From Deuterostichococcus epilithicus (taxonomy: Eukaryota > Chlorophyta > Trebouxiophyceae > Prasiolales > Stichococcaceae), in the NCBI GenBank assembly GCA_033439295.1, contig JAVTLE010000001.1, positions 1,302,001 to 1,366,000 on the forward strand: a DNA stretch of 64,000 nt, in the 5' to 3' direction. Made by a program: the position numbers and the translations under genes. Shown here piece after piece: positions 48,596-61,064 of the stretch (its first letter is position 1; each line of letters opens with the position of its first letter). Below the pieces are notes generated by a model. It worked only from the letters and a program-made list of their open reading frames with translations, made no database searches and was not told the DNA's origin.

Positions 48596-51500
48596 ATGAG
48601 GGACCAACATCAAGGTGGGCAGGACTCGATGGCCGTCCGCGAAGGCCTCCGGCGGGTGTGCGCCAAGCAAAGCCTCGCCAAGGGCACTTTCGACGGCAGC
48701 CTGCTGCAGCGAAGGCTGGCTGAGATGCCGCGTGGCGCCATGCAAAAGGTGTATTATCGCCCAAAATAAAACCTCCTTATGGTGGCAGATCACAGATTGC
48801 AGGCGCCGGACCCAATCTGTCAGCGAACGCTGCCGCCATGTGCTGACATCATTTAAATGCTATTCTGCTTGTCACCGCCCAGTCCTGAACTAATAATCCT
48901 CTACGTGAACAGGAGACATGAGTCCGAAGGAATTTCGAAGAAAGCTGCTGGAACTGACACTGCTTCAGCCTTTCATTATGGCCTGCACAGGCTCTGGACA
49001 AGCTCGAAAACAGCGACCTGCACAAGGCCCGCAACACAATTGGTGCGATGAGTTTTTGAATTTCCTCGTCGCACTGCTGACAAGCAAGTGCAGGTCACAT
49101 CTGCTTCAAATCACATTGTGACCCTCAATGAGCCTGCCTTGTGATGCTGCAGTGTGTAGGACGTACATGCTTTGCAGACCACTTGCTCTCGCTGACGCAG
49201 GCTTCGCCCTGGCTGATGTTGGAGATCTGATCGACGAGTTCTGCTCCGCTTCATCCCCATGGCACCCCTTCCAGCCGCCGCTGGGAGGGTGCGTCTGCTG
49301 GCTAGGGGCAAGAGGCTGCTGGCCTGCTGCACCCAACTCCCTGTGCTGGGCTTGCGCATACTGATGGCCTCTGCTTCACGCATTTCAAGCCACACTCATA
49401 GCTGTTACCCCTGCGCATGCCACGACTGCTGTGGCCGTCCCGCCGCCAGGGCCGCCAGCTGCTGCAGATGCCTGTGTGGATGCGTTGGAGACTGCTGAGG
49501 CTGCTGCTACTGCCTCGAAAAGGCACGTGCTTCAGGCAGTGCGGCGTGCCTGTGCAATGCAGGCCGCCATTATCGGAGTGGGAGACCTCTCGCCTGCGGC
49601 AAGAGCACCACATCAGGCATGACAGCGACTTTCTGCGCTACTGTAATGCATGCGCTAGGCAGCGACCACAGTATAGGCAATGAATGGCGCAGCTCCACGG
49701 TGTGACATTGGGGCTCGTTGGTAGGGCTGTCCCCGGTGCCTTGCCAACTGTCACTGCCCTGCCCACTTCAGCATCTCTGAGCTTTGCAGCTGTTCCAGTC
49801 GCCTGCTGACCTGTCACTGTTCTGCATCTGCTGCAGGGTGCTGAGGGACGTGGCGCATCTGCACGGCCTGCCCGAAAGCCTGCTGATAGACGGCAACCTG
49901 CCCGCCAATATGGCACGGCTGACCTGGGAGCAGGAGCAGCGGCTGTGCCGCCAGGTGCGAACACGCCACTGCCCGGGTGGGAGGAGGTTGGTTCTCTGCG
50001 AGTGTCTGTATGCTTCTTGCGGGTCCGTGAACTTGCCGGAAGGATCCACACTGCTCCGTCAATGGTGCGTGGTGCATCTTGTTTCGGTTTGAGTGGCAAG
50101 GTCACGGCGCCAGTGCACAACGGAAGCATGGAGCGGCAAGGCATGCCGTCAGCGGCGGCCACTGCTGCTGTGGGACGCCGCATGGGTGCATCGCAGGCGC
50201 TCGTGGGTGCCACATCATCGTGTCACTGTCTGGGGGCTGCAGCTGCGGGATGTGGACCTGTCGCCCACAACAGTGGCGTCGCCAGTCGGCTACATCATCA
50301 AGATGATGCAGCGCCTGCAAGTACCCCGGAGCAATGACCAGGTGGGCGCCCAAATCCCAGCACCCAAGTCAGAGTGGTCCCTTTAGGGTTTCCACTGTGC
50401 ACGGCAAAGCGAGATCTCACCTGCTGCCGGTCTGCCTGCTTCGGTGCCATATTGCTGTGCTCGCGGTACACTCGTCCGCTTTTCGTTCTTGCGTGCTCGA
50501 TCCTGAGCTTCGAAGCAAGTGGCAAACCCCGCTGATGTGGCATGCTCCGTGCCCACCAGATCGTCTGCAACGTATGCAACCAAGCAGGTGCGCTGGCAGC
50601 AACTGCTGCACACCGTACCAGCGCCATGTTTGCAGCATTGGCGCCTGCGCGTCAGTGCGGCTTGCGTGGCTATGCCAGCAGTGCTCATTGGAGCATGTCT
50701 GCGCAGAATTGCCTGAGACCTCGTTTGCTTATGCTGTCCTCAGGGCACTACGTGCGCAATTGTCCAAACAACGTGTGCCACGGTGAGGAAATGTGATATG
50801 TTACATACTTGCCAGTGCGCGCACATTGTCTCGGTTGCAGAAGGCTTGCAAGGAATCACTATCAGACACGATGACGCATCATGACATGCCTTGCAGTCTG
50901 TGGGACACCCAGCCACCACAGTAACGAGTGCCCTCGCAGCCGCAATGTGGCCAAGTGCGCCCCCCCTCCCCCTTCCCTCCTGTTGCAATTCTGGCGTGGG
51001 TCTAGGCAGATTTATGTCTCTCGTCTGTGCCGATGCATTTCAAAGCTGCGAATTGCACAGCACCACACAAAACTTCATGAATGAGGTAAATGATGGATGA
51101 TGCCTCCTGTGCAGCAGTGCGCCTGCCGCTGCCAGATCCACCGCCTTGACGACACCGCAGCCGCAACGGCTGGCAGCCCTCGCGAAGGTGCGGCGCCTGT
51201 GCTGCACGCTGCAAAGCAGAGACTCTGCCAGCTCCTGTGGCCACATGCTGTGCAATGCCGGCATCTCTTTTTAATGGGGTGACGAAATTAATTCCTGCTT
51301 ACTGCTGCAGGCTGAGCCTGCAGCAAAGGCGACCGCCCTCACCAAGCAGGAGACGGCTGGCGGGACCAACAGAGGTGGGTTGCAACAAGAAGTACAGCAT
51401 GCTGTGTTGCAAGTCATACCATCTCCGGTGTTGCAGCAGGGTACGTATTGACCCCTGCATTGATCTGCTCCCATGCCCCGGTCATGACGCGCACATGTGC

Positions 51501-54203
51501 CCCGCTGCATCAGTCTCTTGTGCGAGTGCAAGGATTGTCGATTGCAGCGATTTGCAGGCCGCCAGAAAGAGCGGCAGGAGGCACCAGCCGACCTGACGGT
51601 GCCGACCACAGAGGAGGCGGGGCTGACCGCGCAGGCGTCGCTGCTGTGGGCGCTGCTGCAGTGCATGTGGCTCGCCGGCGGGTTGCGCGAGAAGCTCAAA
51701 GCCTGGGCGCCTGACAGGGCAGGTGACATCCCTGCGCACCTTCGTGCAGCAATGGCAGAGGGTGGTGCCGCTTGGCATTTCCACCTGAGAGCGGCGCCAG
51801 GTCTGCGGTTCTGGCTGCCCGCCTGCTGCCTCTGCACATCGCGGCTTCGATGCAGGCTTCTCAATGCCGTTGCTGCAGCTGTGTCAAGCTGTGCACAAGC
51901 GGTCGTTTGCCTGCCTGGCCTGGTGTAGTTTGCGCAAGACGAGCAACAGGCTGCAAAGCCCCTGCGCGACCCCGAGCTCGGCCTTGTCCCGCATCACCAG
52001 GACAGGCCCCAGGAAACACGAGGTGCTCGTTCTTGTCCTCCTGCAGCACATCGCTGTTCCTCCTGCAGAGCAAGGCGCGGTGACGGGCACGATCCTGTGG
52101 CTGATTCGCAATGCCATGTTCGACAAGCCGTCACGTGAGCCCCGGCACGCCGGCGACCGGCACAAGCTCGTCGCCGGGCTGACGGTCCTGCGCGCCTCTG
52201 TCGCACAGTCCAAGCTGGACGTCCTGGGTGAGACCTTGCTGTCTGAGGGTCCGGCATCGCGACAACACGTCTTTGTCGGTGGATCGACTGCATGACGTGG
52301 CACTGACGCTGCGTGGGGCGCCCGACGGCAGATCCATCAGCGGCGGCATCCTGACAACAGCCCCCTGCTCCTGAGCGCAACGACTGCACCTGCTGCGCGG
52401 GGTTGTCATGGGAAAGGTTGAAGCTCAGCTGCTGCAATGCAAGCTTGGCGGGCACTGCTGCAGGCAACAGCCCGGCGGAGCTGCTGTACGAGCTGTTCCG
52501 GCAGCTGAATGCCGACGCCGCCGGCAAGCCAGGGTTGGTCGAAGGGCTCTGCCTGCCGCCCGCCCGCGCCGCCCTCGGCTGGCAGGTGCCATCTGAAGTC
52601 TCTGACTTGACATTTTGACACAAGGCGGCACCAACGATACCAGGATCACAGAGAGCCCAGCAGGTTCTTGCATTGCTGCGGCCACACCGAACCTGTGCAG
52701 CTCTTGCTGCTCTGTCGGCTCCGCAGCTGTGCAGCAGTTGCTTTGTAGCCGAAACAGCGGTAGCAGAGGGAGCTGATGTGTGCCCTTTTCGTCATCGTCG
52801 CGTCGGCCAGGTGCAGCAGCTGCTGGTGTGCCCGGCCTGCGGCGACGATGCCGCGACGCCGGCGGCGTATGAGCACCTCTTCTTCAGCGTCGGCGCGGCG
52901 GCGCTGGCCGGAGCCGCGGGGCGCCGCAAGCCGGGCGCCTCCTTCGCCGAGGTGCTACAGGAGGCTGAGAGCGAGGCTGAGTGGCTGTGTGAAGGTGGGC
53001 CCGCCCCAAGCTGGCCAGCCTCAGCCCGCCCAGTCTCAGCCCGCCCAGTCTCGAGCCACGCTCTCATCCAGCCATGTCTTGGGGACAAATCGTGGCAGTC
53101 ACAGTCCACAGCAGCCCCTCGGGTGCTGGTTTGAGTGGTGCAACGGCCAATTGGCCGCGATCTCTGAGTTTCAAAGGGCCCAATTGCTCGTTGAGTGCTT
53201 GTGTTATGAGCGCGTGCTGCCGTGCCGCCGCAGCGTGCGGCGAGCAGCGGGCTCGGCCGCAGCGGCTGGTGCACGCGCCGCCGCCGGAGCTGGATATGGT
53301 GCAGGTCACGCGCCACAGCAAGCTGCGCGACGCCGCCGGCCTGTGGCCCGCCATCGATGTGACCGTCGATGCCGGTACTCAGTTTCCTCCCGTCCAGCTG
53401 GCTGCCCCTGCCCCTCGTTGCGAAGAAAACTGCTGTGGACTACCATTCCAGTGGGATAGTGTTGTGATTGCCACGCAGCTGGTTTGCAGTCTTACAGCCT
53501 GTGCTGAAAGCACTTTCGAGCTGCAGACGCCCGATGACCAAGTTCCCGTATCTGTCTCTTGTACTATTCAACTCGAGAGAGCATGCGCGGCCGCTGGCAC
53601 TGCACCTGCCCCCGGACTAGCACATGCAGAAGCCATTCATATGCTGCCATTGATGGACGCTTGCAGGCACCATCTTCCTGGGACTGGACGATCTACCAAC
53701 CAAGGAGTACTGTCTCCGCGCGGTGTTGTGCGAGCGTCGGATGGCGGGCGCAGCGGCAGCCTGCACCGTCGCCCGCGGCAAGGGCGGCAAGTGGGTGCTG
53801 AGCAGGTTTGTTCACGGCCGGATGCAAAATCACATTTGTGACGCGCTTGCACTCGTGCACCACGCTGCTGCATGGGGCCTGTGGGGCTTGCCGAAGCTGC
53901 TCGCCTGGCTAGGCGGTATCAGTAGAGGTCCTTTGGCTGCGAGTCGCCAGCTGATCTCCGTTTATCTGATCTGATTCGAGTCTGTTTCAGATATCTTTCC
54001 CTGGCGAAACATGTTGTATCCTCATCTGCAGCGGCTTCGAGCCGCCCAAGATGCTGGCGAAGGACTGGCCAGAAGCTGCGAAGAAGGTGGCGGATGGCGG
54101 CGAGGGCGGCGGCCCGCCCCTGCCGCACCTCCTCATTCATGTCATCAACAAGGGCGGCGGCGGCGGCAACAAGAGCGGTGGCGGCGGTAACGGCGTCGCT
54201 TGA
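48596..54203 (+). CDS. zinc-knuckle protein with catalytically dead USP-like C-terminus
   Basis: Multi-exon gene, borders partly tentative. N-terminal pieces: MAVREGLRRVCAKQSLAKGT at 48.6 kb; SPKEFRRKLLELTLLQ at 48.92 kb; ALDKLENSDLHKARNTI at 48.99 kb; DVGDLIDEFCSA at 49.2 kb; and a GLPESLLIDGNLPANMARL exon at 49.84 kb. Tiny exons 50560-50587, 50744-50782 and 50897 onward join into two CCHC knuckles, CNVCNQAGHYVRNC and CHVCGTPSHHSNEC. Downstream exons resemble the neighbour USP: LLWALLQCMWLAGGLREKL (51.6 kb), SPAELLYELFRQLNADAAG (52.47 kb), VCPACGDDAATPAAYEHLFF (52.83 kb), YCLRAVLCERRMAG and GGKWVL (53.7 kb). Aligned to the neighbour, the Cys box has Ser and the His box lacks His. The Gly-rich C-terminus ends at 54203. 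Paralogy is inferred. Confidence 0.5.
53016..53056 (+). repeat. 15-bp tandem repeat
   Basis: CAGCCCGCCCAGTCT occurs twice in tandem, preceded by a partial unit. It lies just after the exon ending ESEAEWLCEG, in an intron. Confidence 0.85.
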
Positions 54204-54937
54204 AGCCTGAAGAACGGTGACTGAGCTGAGGCCACAATGAAACGATCTGAGCCATGATCGGATGTTTGATGATAGATGCGCCGCTATCTACAATGCTGCG
54301 CCGACCCTGATGCAAGGGCACGAAAAGTGGGCAGCGGTGCTGAAGGTTCAAGATCGTCTGATGTCGATCTGAGGCAGTGACTGTATTTTCGAGTGATAGA
54401 CACGCCGCAAACAGCTCCTCCGGTGAAATGGTCCAAACCGCAGCAGGTGACTTGAGCGCCAAGGATCTGAGGTTTATGGGTCGTCAAATGATCGACTGCT
54501 TGGGCGTTCAACTACCCAGGTCTGATTGGGCTTGGCGGAGACATCCACAGCAGGCTCGTTTTGCGGCGAGGCATCTGGATCTTCACGCTGAAAACTAGTG
54601 CTCCATACCCGTTTCCTCCCTCATTCATGAGGCTCACAGAAAGCCCTGTTGATGATACCCCTGGCCACCTGAACATGACATCGTTGCCCAGTATGCCGTC
54701 ACTGCCGGTAGCGGACCCAAGCTCTCCTCTGCAACCGTGCAACGTGGTCTCTCGTCACTACAAAGCTGAATGCTGCCAAGTCGGGCAGCGTGTAGCAGCG
54801 TGATGCCCTGCTGGCATCACTGCCGAGGTTCATCTGGAAATAGCCGCCGAGGTGGCAGCAATTCTGCCACCCGCCTTCCGCCGCATTGCCCGCCAGCGCC
54901 GCCAGGGCGGGCGATGACAGATGCTAAGGGGACGTAC
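54204..54937. other. convergent intergenic region
   Basis: About 730 bases lie between two convergent stops. No conserved ORF, RNA gene or repeat is seen. Confidence 0.4.
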
Positions 54938-57900
54938 TCAGCTGCCGAGGGTGAAGAAGGCGAGGTAGGGCGCCACGCCGCCGTCCACGGATGCGGCGCT
55001 TGAAAGGAAAGCGTCGTCGAAGCGCTGCGGCGGCTCGAAGCCGCAGTGCAGCTCCCAGCCCGCCCGTGGGTTCACCATCACGATGCCCGCCTGCGGCAAG
55101 CATGCCGATGCCAACCTCGCCGCATGCAATAAGACCGTTGGCCACAGAATGAAGCAGGTCAAGGGTAGACCCTACCAGTAGTGTTGGGCGGGCGCAAAGT
55201 GTGCTTGAATTGTCTGGTCGGATTCATTCAGGTTCTCGCTGTCCATGAATGAGTTTACTGTTTTTGTTGCTTCCTCGAGGGCTGTGCGCCTGAGCTCCGA
55301 AGGTGCCCAGCATCTGGCACAGCACTGCACGCAGGCGGTATGTCCGGGCGCGGCAGCCTAAAGTGGAGTCGCCTACCTTGAGTCGGAGACATCTGGAAGG
55401 TGCTGTCTGGACCGGTGTGGGGGCCATTGATGGCCATTTGCGGCATCGGTGCATCTTGACGGCTGCGCCGACGCATCCCTGGCACACAGGACAGTGCACC
55501 TATGGTCAGCAGGTCTACTTCTGGATGACACGAGTGAGATCGTGCCATCTGCATCAGACCGTTTTTGCATGCAGCACATCGTGGGCAGGCTGTTGCCAGC
55601 TCGTCTGCCGGCAGCCCGGCGTCAGCGCCATCTGCCCCAGCCGCCTGCGGGTGCACAGGGTTTCGGTGGGTGCAGGATGGCACGCCGCCTCCGCAGCCCA
55701 AGCGTCCAGTGCTTGAAAGGTTTAGCGCCATGGAAGGTGCCGATACCCGCTGTGCCAGTGATATATTTGCTCCACCGGAGCTTTTGAGCGGAGCGCTAAT
55801 GTGGCAGCAAAAAATGTTTTCACTGGTCATTTTGGACCGGCGCCGCCGCATCCCCATGACTCCGCACATGTCAGCTGCAGCAGCAAGCCAGCTGCAATGA
55901 CCAGCCGCCAGCGGGACATCTGCAGGCGCCGACGTTTTTCAATATTTAGCGGGCCTGCAGAGCCTCAGGCCTTGCGGCATCTGTGCCTGCTGCACCACCT
56001 CTCCCCAGGTCCAGTGGGGCACCTGACCGCGTCGTCGTAGCGGCGCCAATCGCGCCCCGAGCTAGCCTCCCAGCCGTCGGCCTCCTCCAGTGTGGTCACA
56101 ACCTCCAGCATGAAGCAGGCGGGGTGCCACAGCTTGGCCAGGTCCTGCTGCTCCAGGGCGGCCAGTGCCCGCGGCAGGGTTGAGAGGGTTTGGGTTCGGG
56201 TGGTGTGTCCTCCTATCATGCAGGCTTGCACATGTCCTTTGGCGGCAACGAAGACAGCACGAGTGAATGCACCGCCCTGGGGGCGCTGCATGACCGGCGT
56301 GCGGGACCGTCAGCGCCATGAGTCTCATGCGAGCGGCAGGCACTGCGCCAGATGCGCTGCTATACTCGCGAACATGCTATGTGCAGTCGAGGAGGATGAT
56401 AGCAGAGCAGGGAGAGGCAACCAATGGACATTCAAGACCGTGGGCAGAGCCAGGAGTGTTGCGGCAAACCGGCTGCGACGCGGTGGCGGGCAGGCCTGCC
56501 AGCCGGTACTCGACCAGGCCCAGCTGGTAGCGCCACTCGTCGGTGATACCCTGGCCCGTCAGCAGCCGGCGCAGCGCAGACCGAATGGCCTCGCGCGGCA
56601 CAAGTGCCCCGCCAGGCGGAACCCGCGCCCAAGTGACCCTTGCCGGAGGAAGGCTTGCACTGTGCATTAAGCGTCACAGGACGAATGTGCCTGCACAACG
56701 TGCCCATGCTGAGCCATTCATTGCAGGGACCAGAGACAGGAGAACGCCAGCCCAGCTGCGCACATGCTCGGCTGCCGGGATGCGGGCGCCACTGGCTTGA
56801 CAGCCAGCGGGACCGAAGCAATGGCATGCACGCGGAGGTGACATGTGCCCATTTGAAGCATCGGATAAGCATTGTGGAGAGGGGGTATAACTTTGACGCG
56901 CTGGCTGCCGTGGTGCGCGCTGGTCCCTCCCGGGTTGCTGTGGAGATGAGGCCCATGATGAAGCCGATGGGGCCATCGACTTGCCTGTGCGAGTAGCAAG
57001 ACCATGCGTTCACGGTGCGCGCATGTAGCACTGATTCATCCGCCGCAGGAGATGCAATCCTTCGACAACGAGGGCTACCGCCATAATCAGACGGTGTCAT
57101 GTAGGGCAGGCCACCGCAGCTCCTCTCTCACAGATACAAATCGAAACCCACACAAGGAGATTGCCTGGCGACAGGTCCAGGGCGTCAGCCCGATCCAGGA
57201 CCGCGGCTTCCATTGAAGGCTGCAGCTTATTGAGCCGGCCCGGGATGGGCGAATCCAGCAGCAACTCCTCTGGCAGCAAGTTGCAGCGGCAGAGCTGACG
57301 CAGGCGCCTGCGCATTGCAGCCACCAGAAGCGAGGCGCTCGATGGCAGCAGTAGCATGTCGGGCAGCATGGCAAGTCAAGAGAACTCTGGCCAGTACTGT
57401 GAAAGGCAGACTCTCCTGATGGCTTGCCTGCATGTGGCTGCTTCACGTGTCTCGAATGCTGAGCTGCCAGATGATGCAGCGCCGCCAACCGCAGCCCTCC
57501 TGCTAGCGCCAGGCGCCTCCATCAAAGGGCTGTCGTTAGACCTGAGCTGTGCCTATCCTGCCGGAGCATGTCATGCAGCAAGCCAACATGACGGCGCTGC
57601 ACTGACTCGGAGGTGCAGGTACCAACTATTAGTGCACATGGTACAGTAATGTATTCGGCAAGGCTTGCGGAAGAGATCTGTTTGGCCTGGCGGCACCACC
57701 GCACCTGATGCGGTCTTCGAAGTCGTTCAGCATCGCCCCAATGTACTCTGGCACAGGTCACCGCAAACAATTACTACAGTACGTATGTGCTGGCATGCAC
57801 CATTGCCGACATGTGACAGCAGTGGGCGGGGATCAGTTCGAGGCAGGATGCTTGCTTTGCTCTGCCGTTCCTGCGCGGACGAGCTTGCAGCGCTCACCTG

Positions 57901-58240
57901 CAGGCAGCTTGATGCACTTGAGATCTTTTGCGGAGATCTGCTGCAGCGCCTGCAGCCAGCAGCCAGTAGATTGTCAATACTTGCTCAAATCTGGCGGTGC
58001 AGTGGCCTGTGGAGGCACATTGCAAAGCAATCTGTAATTCTCAACAATCATGCAGCAAACTTGCCTGCTGCGCGGCGGCTCTTGGCAGGGAGCACAGCCG
58101 CTCCTCGACATTGGAGTTCTCGAACATTGCCGGTTTGATCGCATTGGCGCGGCACACCTGCCTCAGCGTGGCGCGAATGACGTCGCGCTTGTTCGACAGC
58201 AGACCTGCAGAATTGCCGCCAGACCTGCAGCACAGCAATT
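54938..58240 (-). CDS. unassigned multi-exon gene
   Basis: I do not recognise the family. Exons supported by splice sites and unbiased protein-like composition on the minus strand: about 58200-58150 (LLSNKRDVIRATLRQ), about 57960-57910 (ALQQISAKDLKCIKLPA), 57755-57712 (EYIGAMLNDFEDRIR), about 57330-57170 (RLRQLCRCNLLPEELLLDSP, then ALDLSP), about 56640-56460 (GGALVPREAIRSALRRLLTG, then DEWRYQLGLVEYRLAG), about 56160-56030 (DLAKLWHPACFMLEVVTTLE, then GRDWRRYDDA) and a final exon about 55091-54938 (AGIVMVNPRAGWELHCGFEP, ending FTLGS). The first three join in frame as ...RATLRQALQQISAKDLKCIK. Splice borders between 57.1 and 55.1 kb are uncertain and this could be two genes. The 5' end is not fixed and may reach 58.7 kb. 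Confidence 0.4.
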
Positions 58241-58730
58241 CATCAGTTCATGTTGTTGTCCTGCCATATTTGGGCCAGTGTTGATAAAAGGTCTGAGCCT
58301 GATGAGCAGCCTGTCCGGCGTTGTCCATCCTGCAGTGCTGCTGGCATGGACAACATCATTTGCAATGATCTCTTGCAATGAAAATACGCAGGTTGATCAG
58401 CGGAATAGCGGATGATGACATCAACCCTCACCTTAGACCTGGCGGCGGCTGGCACGGCCTGCTGTTTGCTGACGGCGCAGGCGGCCCGGACGTGCGGTCA
58501 GATTACATTGCGCCTGCTGATGAGCCAGCTTGCGATTGGCTGCCCAGGTCCTGGCGCTGGCTTCGAAGCTGTTTCTTCTTGGCTGCAGTCTTCCTCGCTG
58601 TCGTCCAAATTTCCTCTTCTGCCTGGGAGGCTTCCTGCGGCTGGTCCTGCAAGCTGCTGCCCTCCGACCTGACGAGCGATTCTTCTGGATGATCAAGCAC
58701 ACCGCAGGTTTTGCGTTTTCAGCCACCGCC

Positions 58731-58832
58731 TGCTATCTACTGGGAGTGCACCCGAACTGACCAGCCTGAGCCCGAACTGACCAGCCTGAGACTGAATGCT
58801 ATCTACTGGGAGTGCACCCGAACTGACCAGCA
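58731..58832. repeat. 35-bp direct repeat with an inner 20-bp tandem
   Basis: TGCTATCTACTGGGAGTGCA followed by CCCGAACTGACCAGC occurs at 58731-58765 and 58798-58832. Inside, CCCGAACTGACCAGCCTGAG is repeated in tandem at 58751-58770 and 58771-58790. The spacing of the large copies is 67 bases. Confidence 0.95.
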
Positions 58833-59773
58833 TCAGCACAATGGTTCTTTTTGGGAGCCGCCTGAGGCTGGACAGAGTGCGTTGCTGCCCACTGCAGCAT
58901 ACTGATGGTCGCCACCCTCGTTGGATGTGGACTGCAAGGAACGAAGAGAAGAGCGTTCTGACGAAGCAGCCTGCCAAACACGAAGCAAAGTAGCAGCAAC
59001 AGCAGCCGACTATAGACTAGCGGCTAGGATTCTCTGCCGGGACTCTCATTATGTGTAACCTGAATGGAGTGTGAAGACCTGGTTGCCAGGATAGCTGGAT
59101 GTGCCATGCTGCAATGTGGGCACTGGCGGACGCACAGCCGCAGGCTGCTCATCATCAGCAGCTCGAAGCTTTATGCAAATGAGGGTCTACAGGCGACATG
59201 CAATGCATTCAAATAGTAAAAGTTCCTGCTGGCTGTCACCGCTGCTGGCTGTCATTTGGGCCACGTCTTCTAATGGGTGGGAGCTCAAGCACTGGTCCGT
59301 CACGCACTGGCCGCACGGTGTTTCCACACCATCGCGGCACGGCGCGAAGTACGAACGGCACAAGCCAGCAGCCGCCGTCGTGCTACCGGAACGGAACTAG
59401 ACTATGTTGTCACGGAGAAACCACAGCATCTGATTGGTGTTAGGAGAAGTTGCCTTTTGACTGCGCCAAGAATTCCGCCGCGTTTTTTTGGCTCGCGACT
59501 GCCGTGATTGAGTTGCACTGTGGGTCCCAGCTGGTACCAACAGCCGATTAGGGGCTTGGCAGTGAGCTCAGCCAAAGCCAACAAGCCATAACCCAGTTTC
59601 AACTCGTAGGTGCTACCGAGCGCCTTTGCGATCATTGTACCGCCACGATCGCGCGCAGTCAAAAGCATTTCAGATTCGGGGTGGATTGGCGGTCTTGACA
59701 CCATCGTTCGACAACCCTCAATACACTGCACTCGCCTTGAATCGGTGCAAGGTCCGTCGCGGTGCACGTCGCA
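58833..59773. promoter_or_regulatory. divergent spacer upstream of NDUFA6
   Basis: About 940 bases have no recognisable gene. They should contain the NDUFA6 promoter and 5' UTR and possibly the 5' end of the minus-strand gene. No motif can be named with confidence. Confidence 0.35.
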
Positions 59774-60879
59774 ATGGCCATGCGATCAGTGCCGCGACTG
59801 GTGAAGCTGGGCTCGCTGGCGACACCCGCAGAAGTCTCAACCAGCCCGGACAAAGCCAGGGACCTATTTCGTGAGGTGGGCATTGCACGCAGCCCTGCAT
59901 TGTCATTTCGATTACGATTTGTCACGGTACCTGCTGCGCTGGTGTGCATGCGCGTGCTTGGCTCTTTGGCGTGCCTGTCATGCGTACCCCATGTGACGCC
60001 GTTCCCCAAACCTGCACTTCACTCTCCCCAACGCTATGACTCCTCCAGGTGGAGTCTGGTTCAGAGCTTTCTGAAATGCTCCATAGCAGCGTTGGCAGCC
60101 TGTGGCTCCATGGTGCAAATATGCATGAGATTGCCGCACAGGTCGCGAGGTGCCTGCCCTGGGTCGTGTCCAACTACAAGCTGGAGGAGATCACGTCGGT
60201 GCAGGAGCTGCGCAGTAACGTGTCAAAGCTTTTCAAGCTGAACTCGGAGCTGAAGCACCCCGGGGTGCGACTCGCCTCCCCTGAGCACCATGTTGGCTGA
60301 TGAGGCCGCACGCCCTTGTTGCAGCGGGGCAGATGCTGCGCTGGAAGTGCTGCATTCACAACCGCCAACGCTCTCGTCGCAAACCCTCTTGGGTGTTCTG
60401 AGTATGTCGTCGTTGCCGTGCAGGCCATTGATGTGGTGATCTACAAGGGGCGGGAGGAGCTAGAGGTGATTGGACGCAATTTCGTCCGACCTTGAGGCGT
60501 CGCAGCAGATGCACAGTATAGCATTTCAGCCCTGTACATGGCACACAGCTCAAGGGCTGACAATCTGACGCTGATCTCTTCGTGCTGCTCGTAGATGGTG
60601 CTGCTGCAGCACAAGCAGCGCCACCATCTGGTGCGTGATCTCCATGGTTGGACTCTGTGGTCACACAGCACATTGACAAAAGTCATGTCTGGCGATGGAC
60701 AAGGTGTCCACAGAAGCTTCAGACCGGCTCTTTTGCTGCACGTGCAGATCGCCGACTACCTCAACAAGCCGCAGCAGCTCATAGCTAAGGCAAAGTCCGA
60801 GTCGCCGTTCCTGGAGACGTTCTATGCAGGCAACCAGCCGCTGGCACAACCGCTGGGCCACTCGACGCAGGGCATCTGA
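59774..60879 (+). CDS. NDUFA6: NADH:ubiquinone oxidoreductase subunit NDUFA6 (B14, LYR family)
   Basis: LYR-family accessory subunit of mitochondrial complex I; binds the acyl carrier protein at the matrix arm. Five exons keep phase: 59774-59875, 60142-60264, 60424-60465, 60595-60630 and 60748-60879, giving 144 residues. Conserved features: KARDLFREV at the LYR-equivalent position (here L-F-R), LPWVVSNYKLEEITSVQELR, VSKLFKLNSELKHPG, DVVIYKGREELE, LLQHKQRHHL and the C-terminal SPFLETFYAGN. The 36-base exon 4 ending CATCTG|GTGCGT is needed to join HKQRHHL to IADYLN. Met 59774 (MAMRSVPRL) is preferred over 59762 by position. Convergent with the synthetase gene, 185 bases apart. Confidence 0.93.
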
Positions 60880-61064
60880 AAGCCAGCGGGCAGCTGGTCC
60901 GGGGGGCTGAAGACAATAGAACGCATAGCAATCCCAATCTCAGTAGGTAGTCACAGATGTGGATTGTTGAAGTGACCTGACAACACACAATGCACGACCA
61001 GAGGTCGTTAATGGCATGGCGAGCAGTTCTTGCATGTTCTACACCACCTGTACAAGTACCACTC
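60880..61064. other. short convergent spacer
   Basis: Only 185 bases separate the NDUFA6 and PheRS-beta stop codons, so their 3' UTRs probably overlap as antisense transcripts. Confidence 0.5.

Noticed and set aside
55303-55716. Plus-strand ORF of 137 codons
   Set aside because: No homology, no splice logic, and it overlaps the better supported minus-strand exons.
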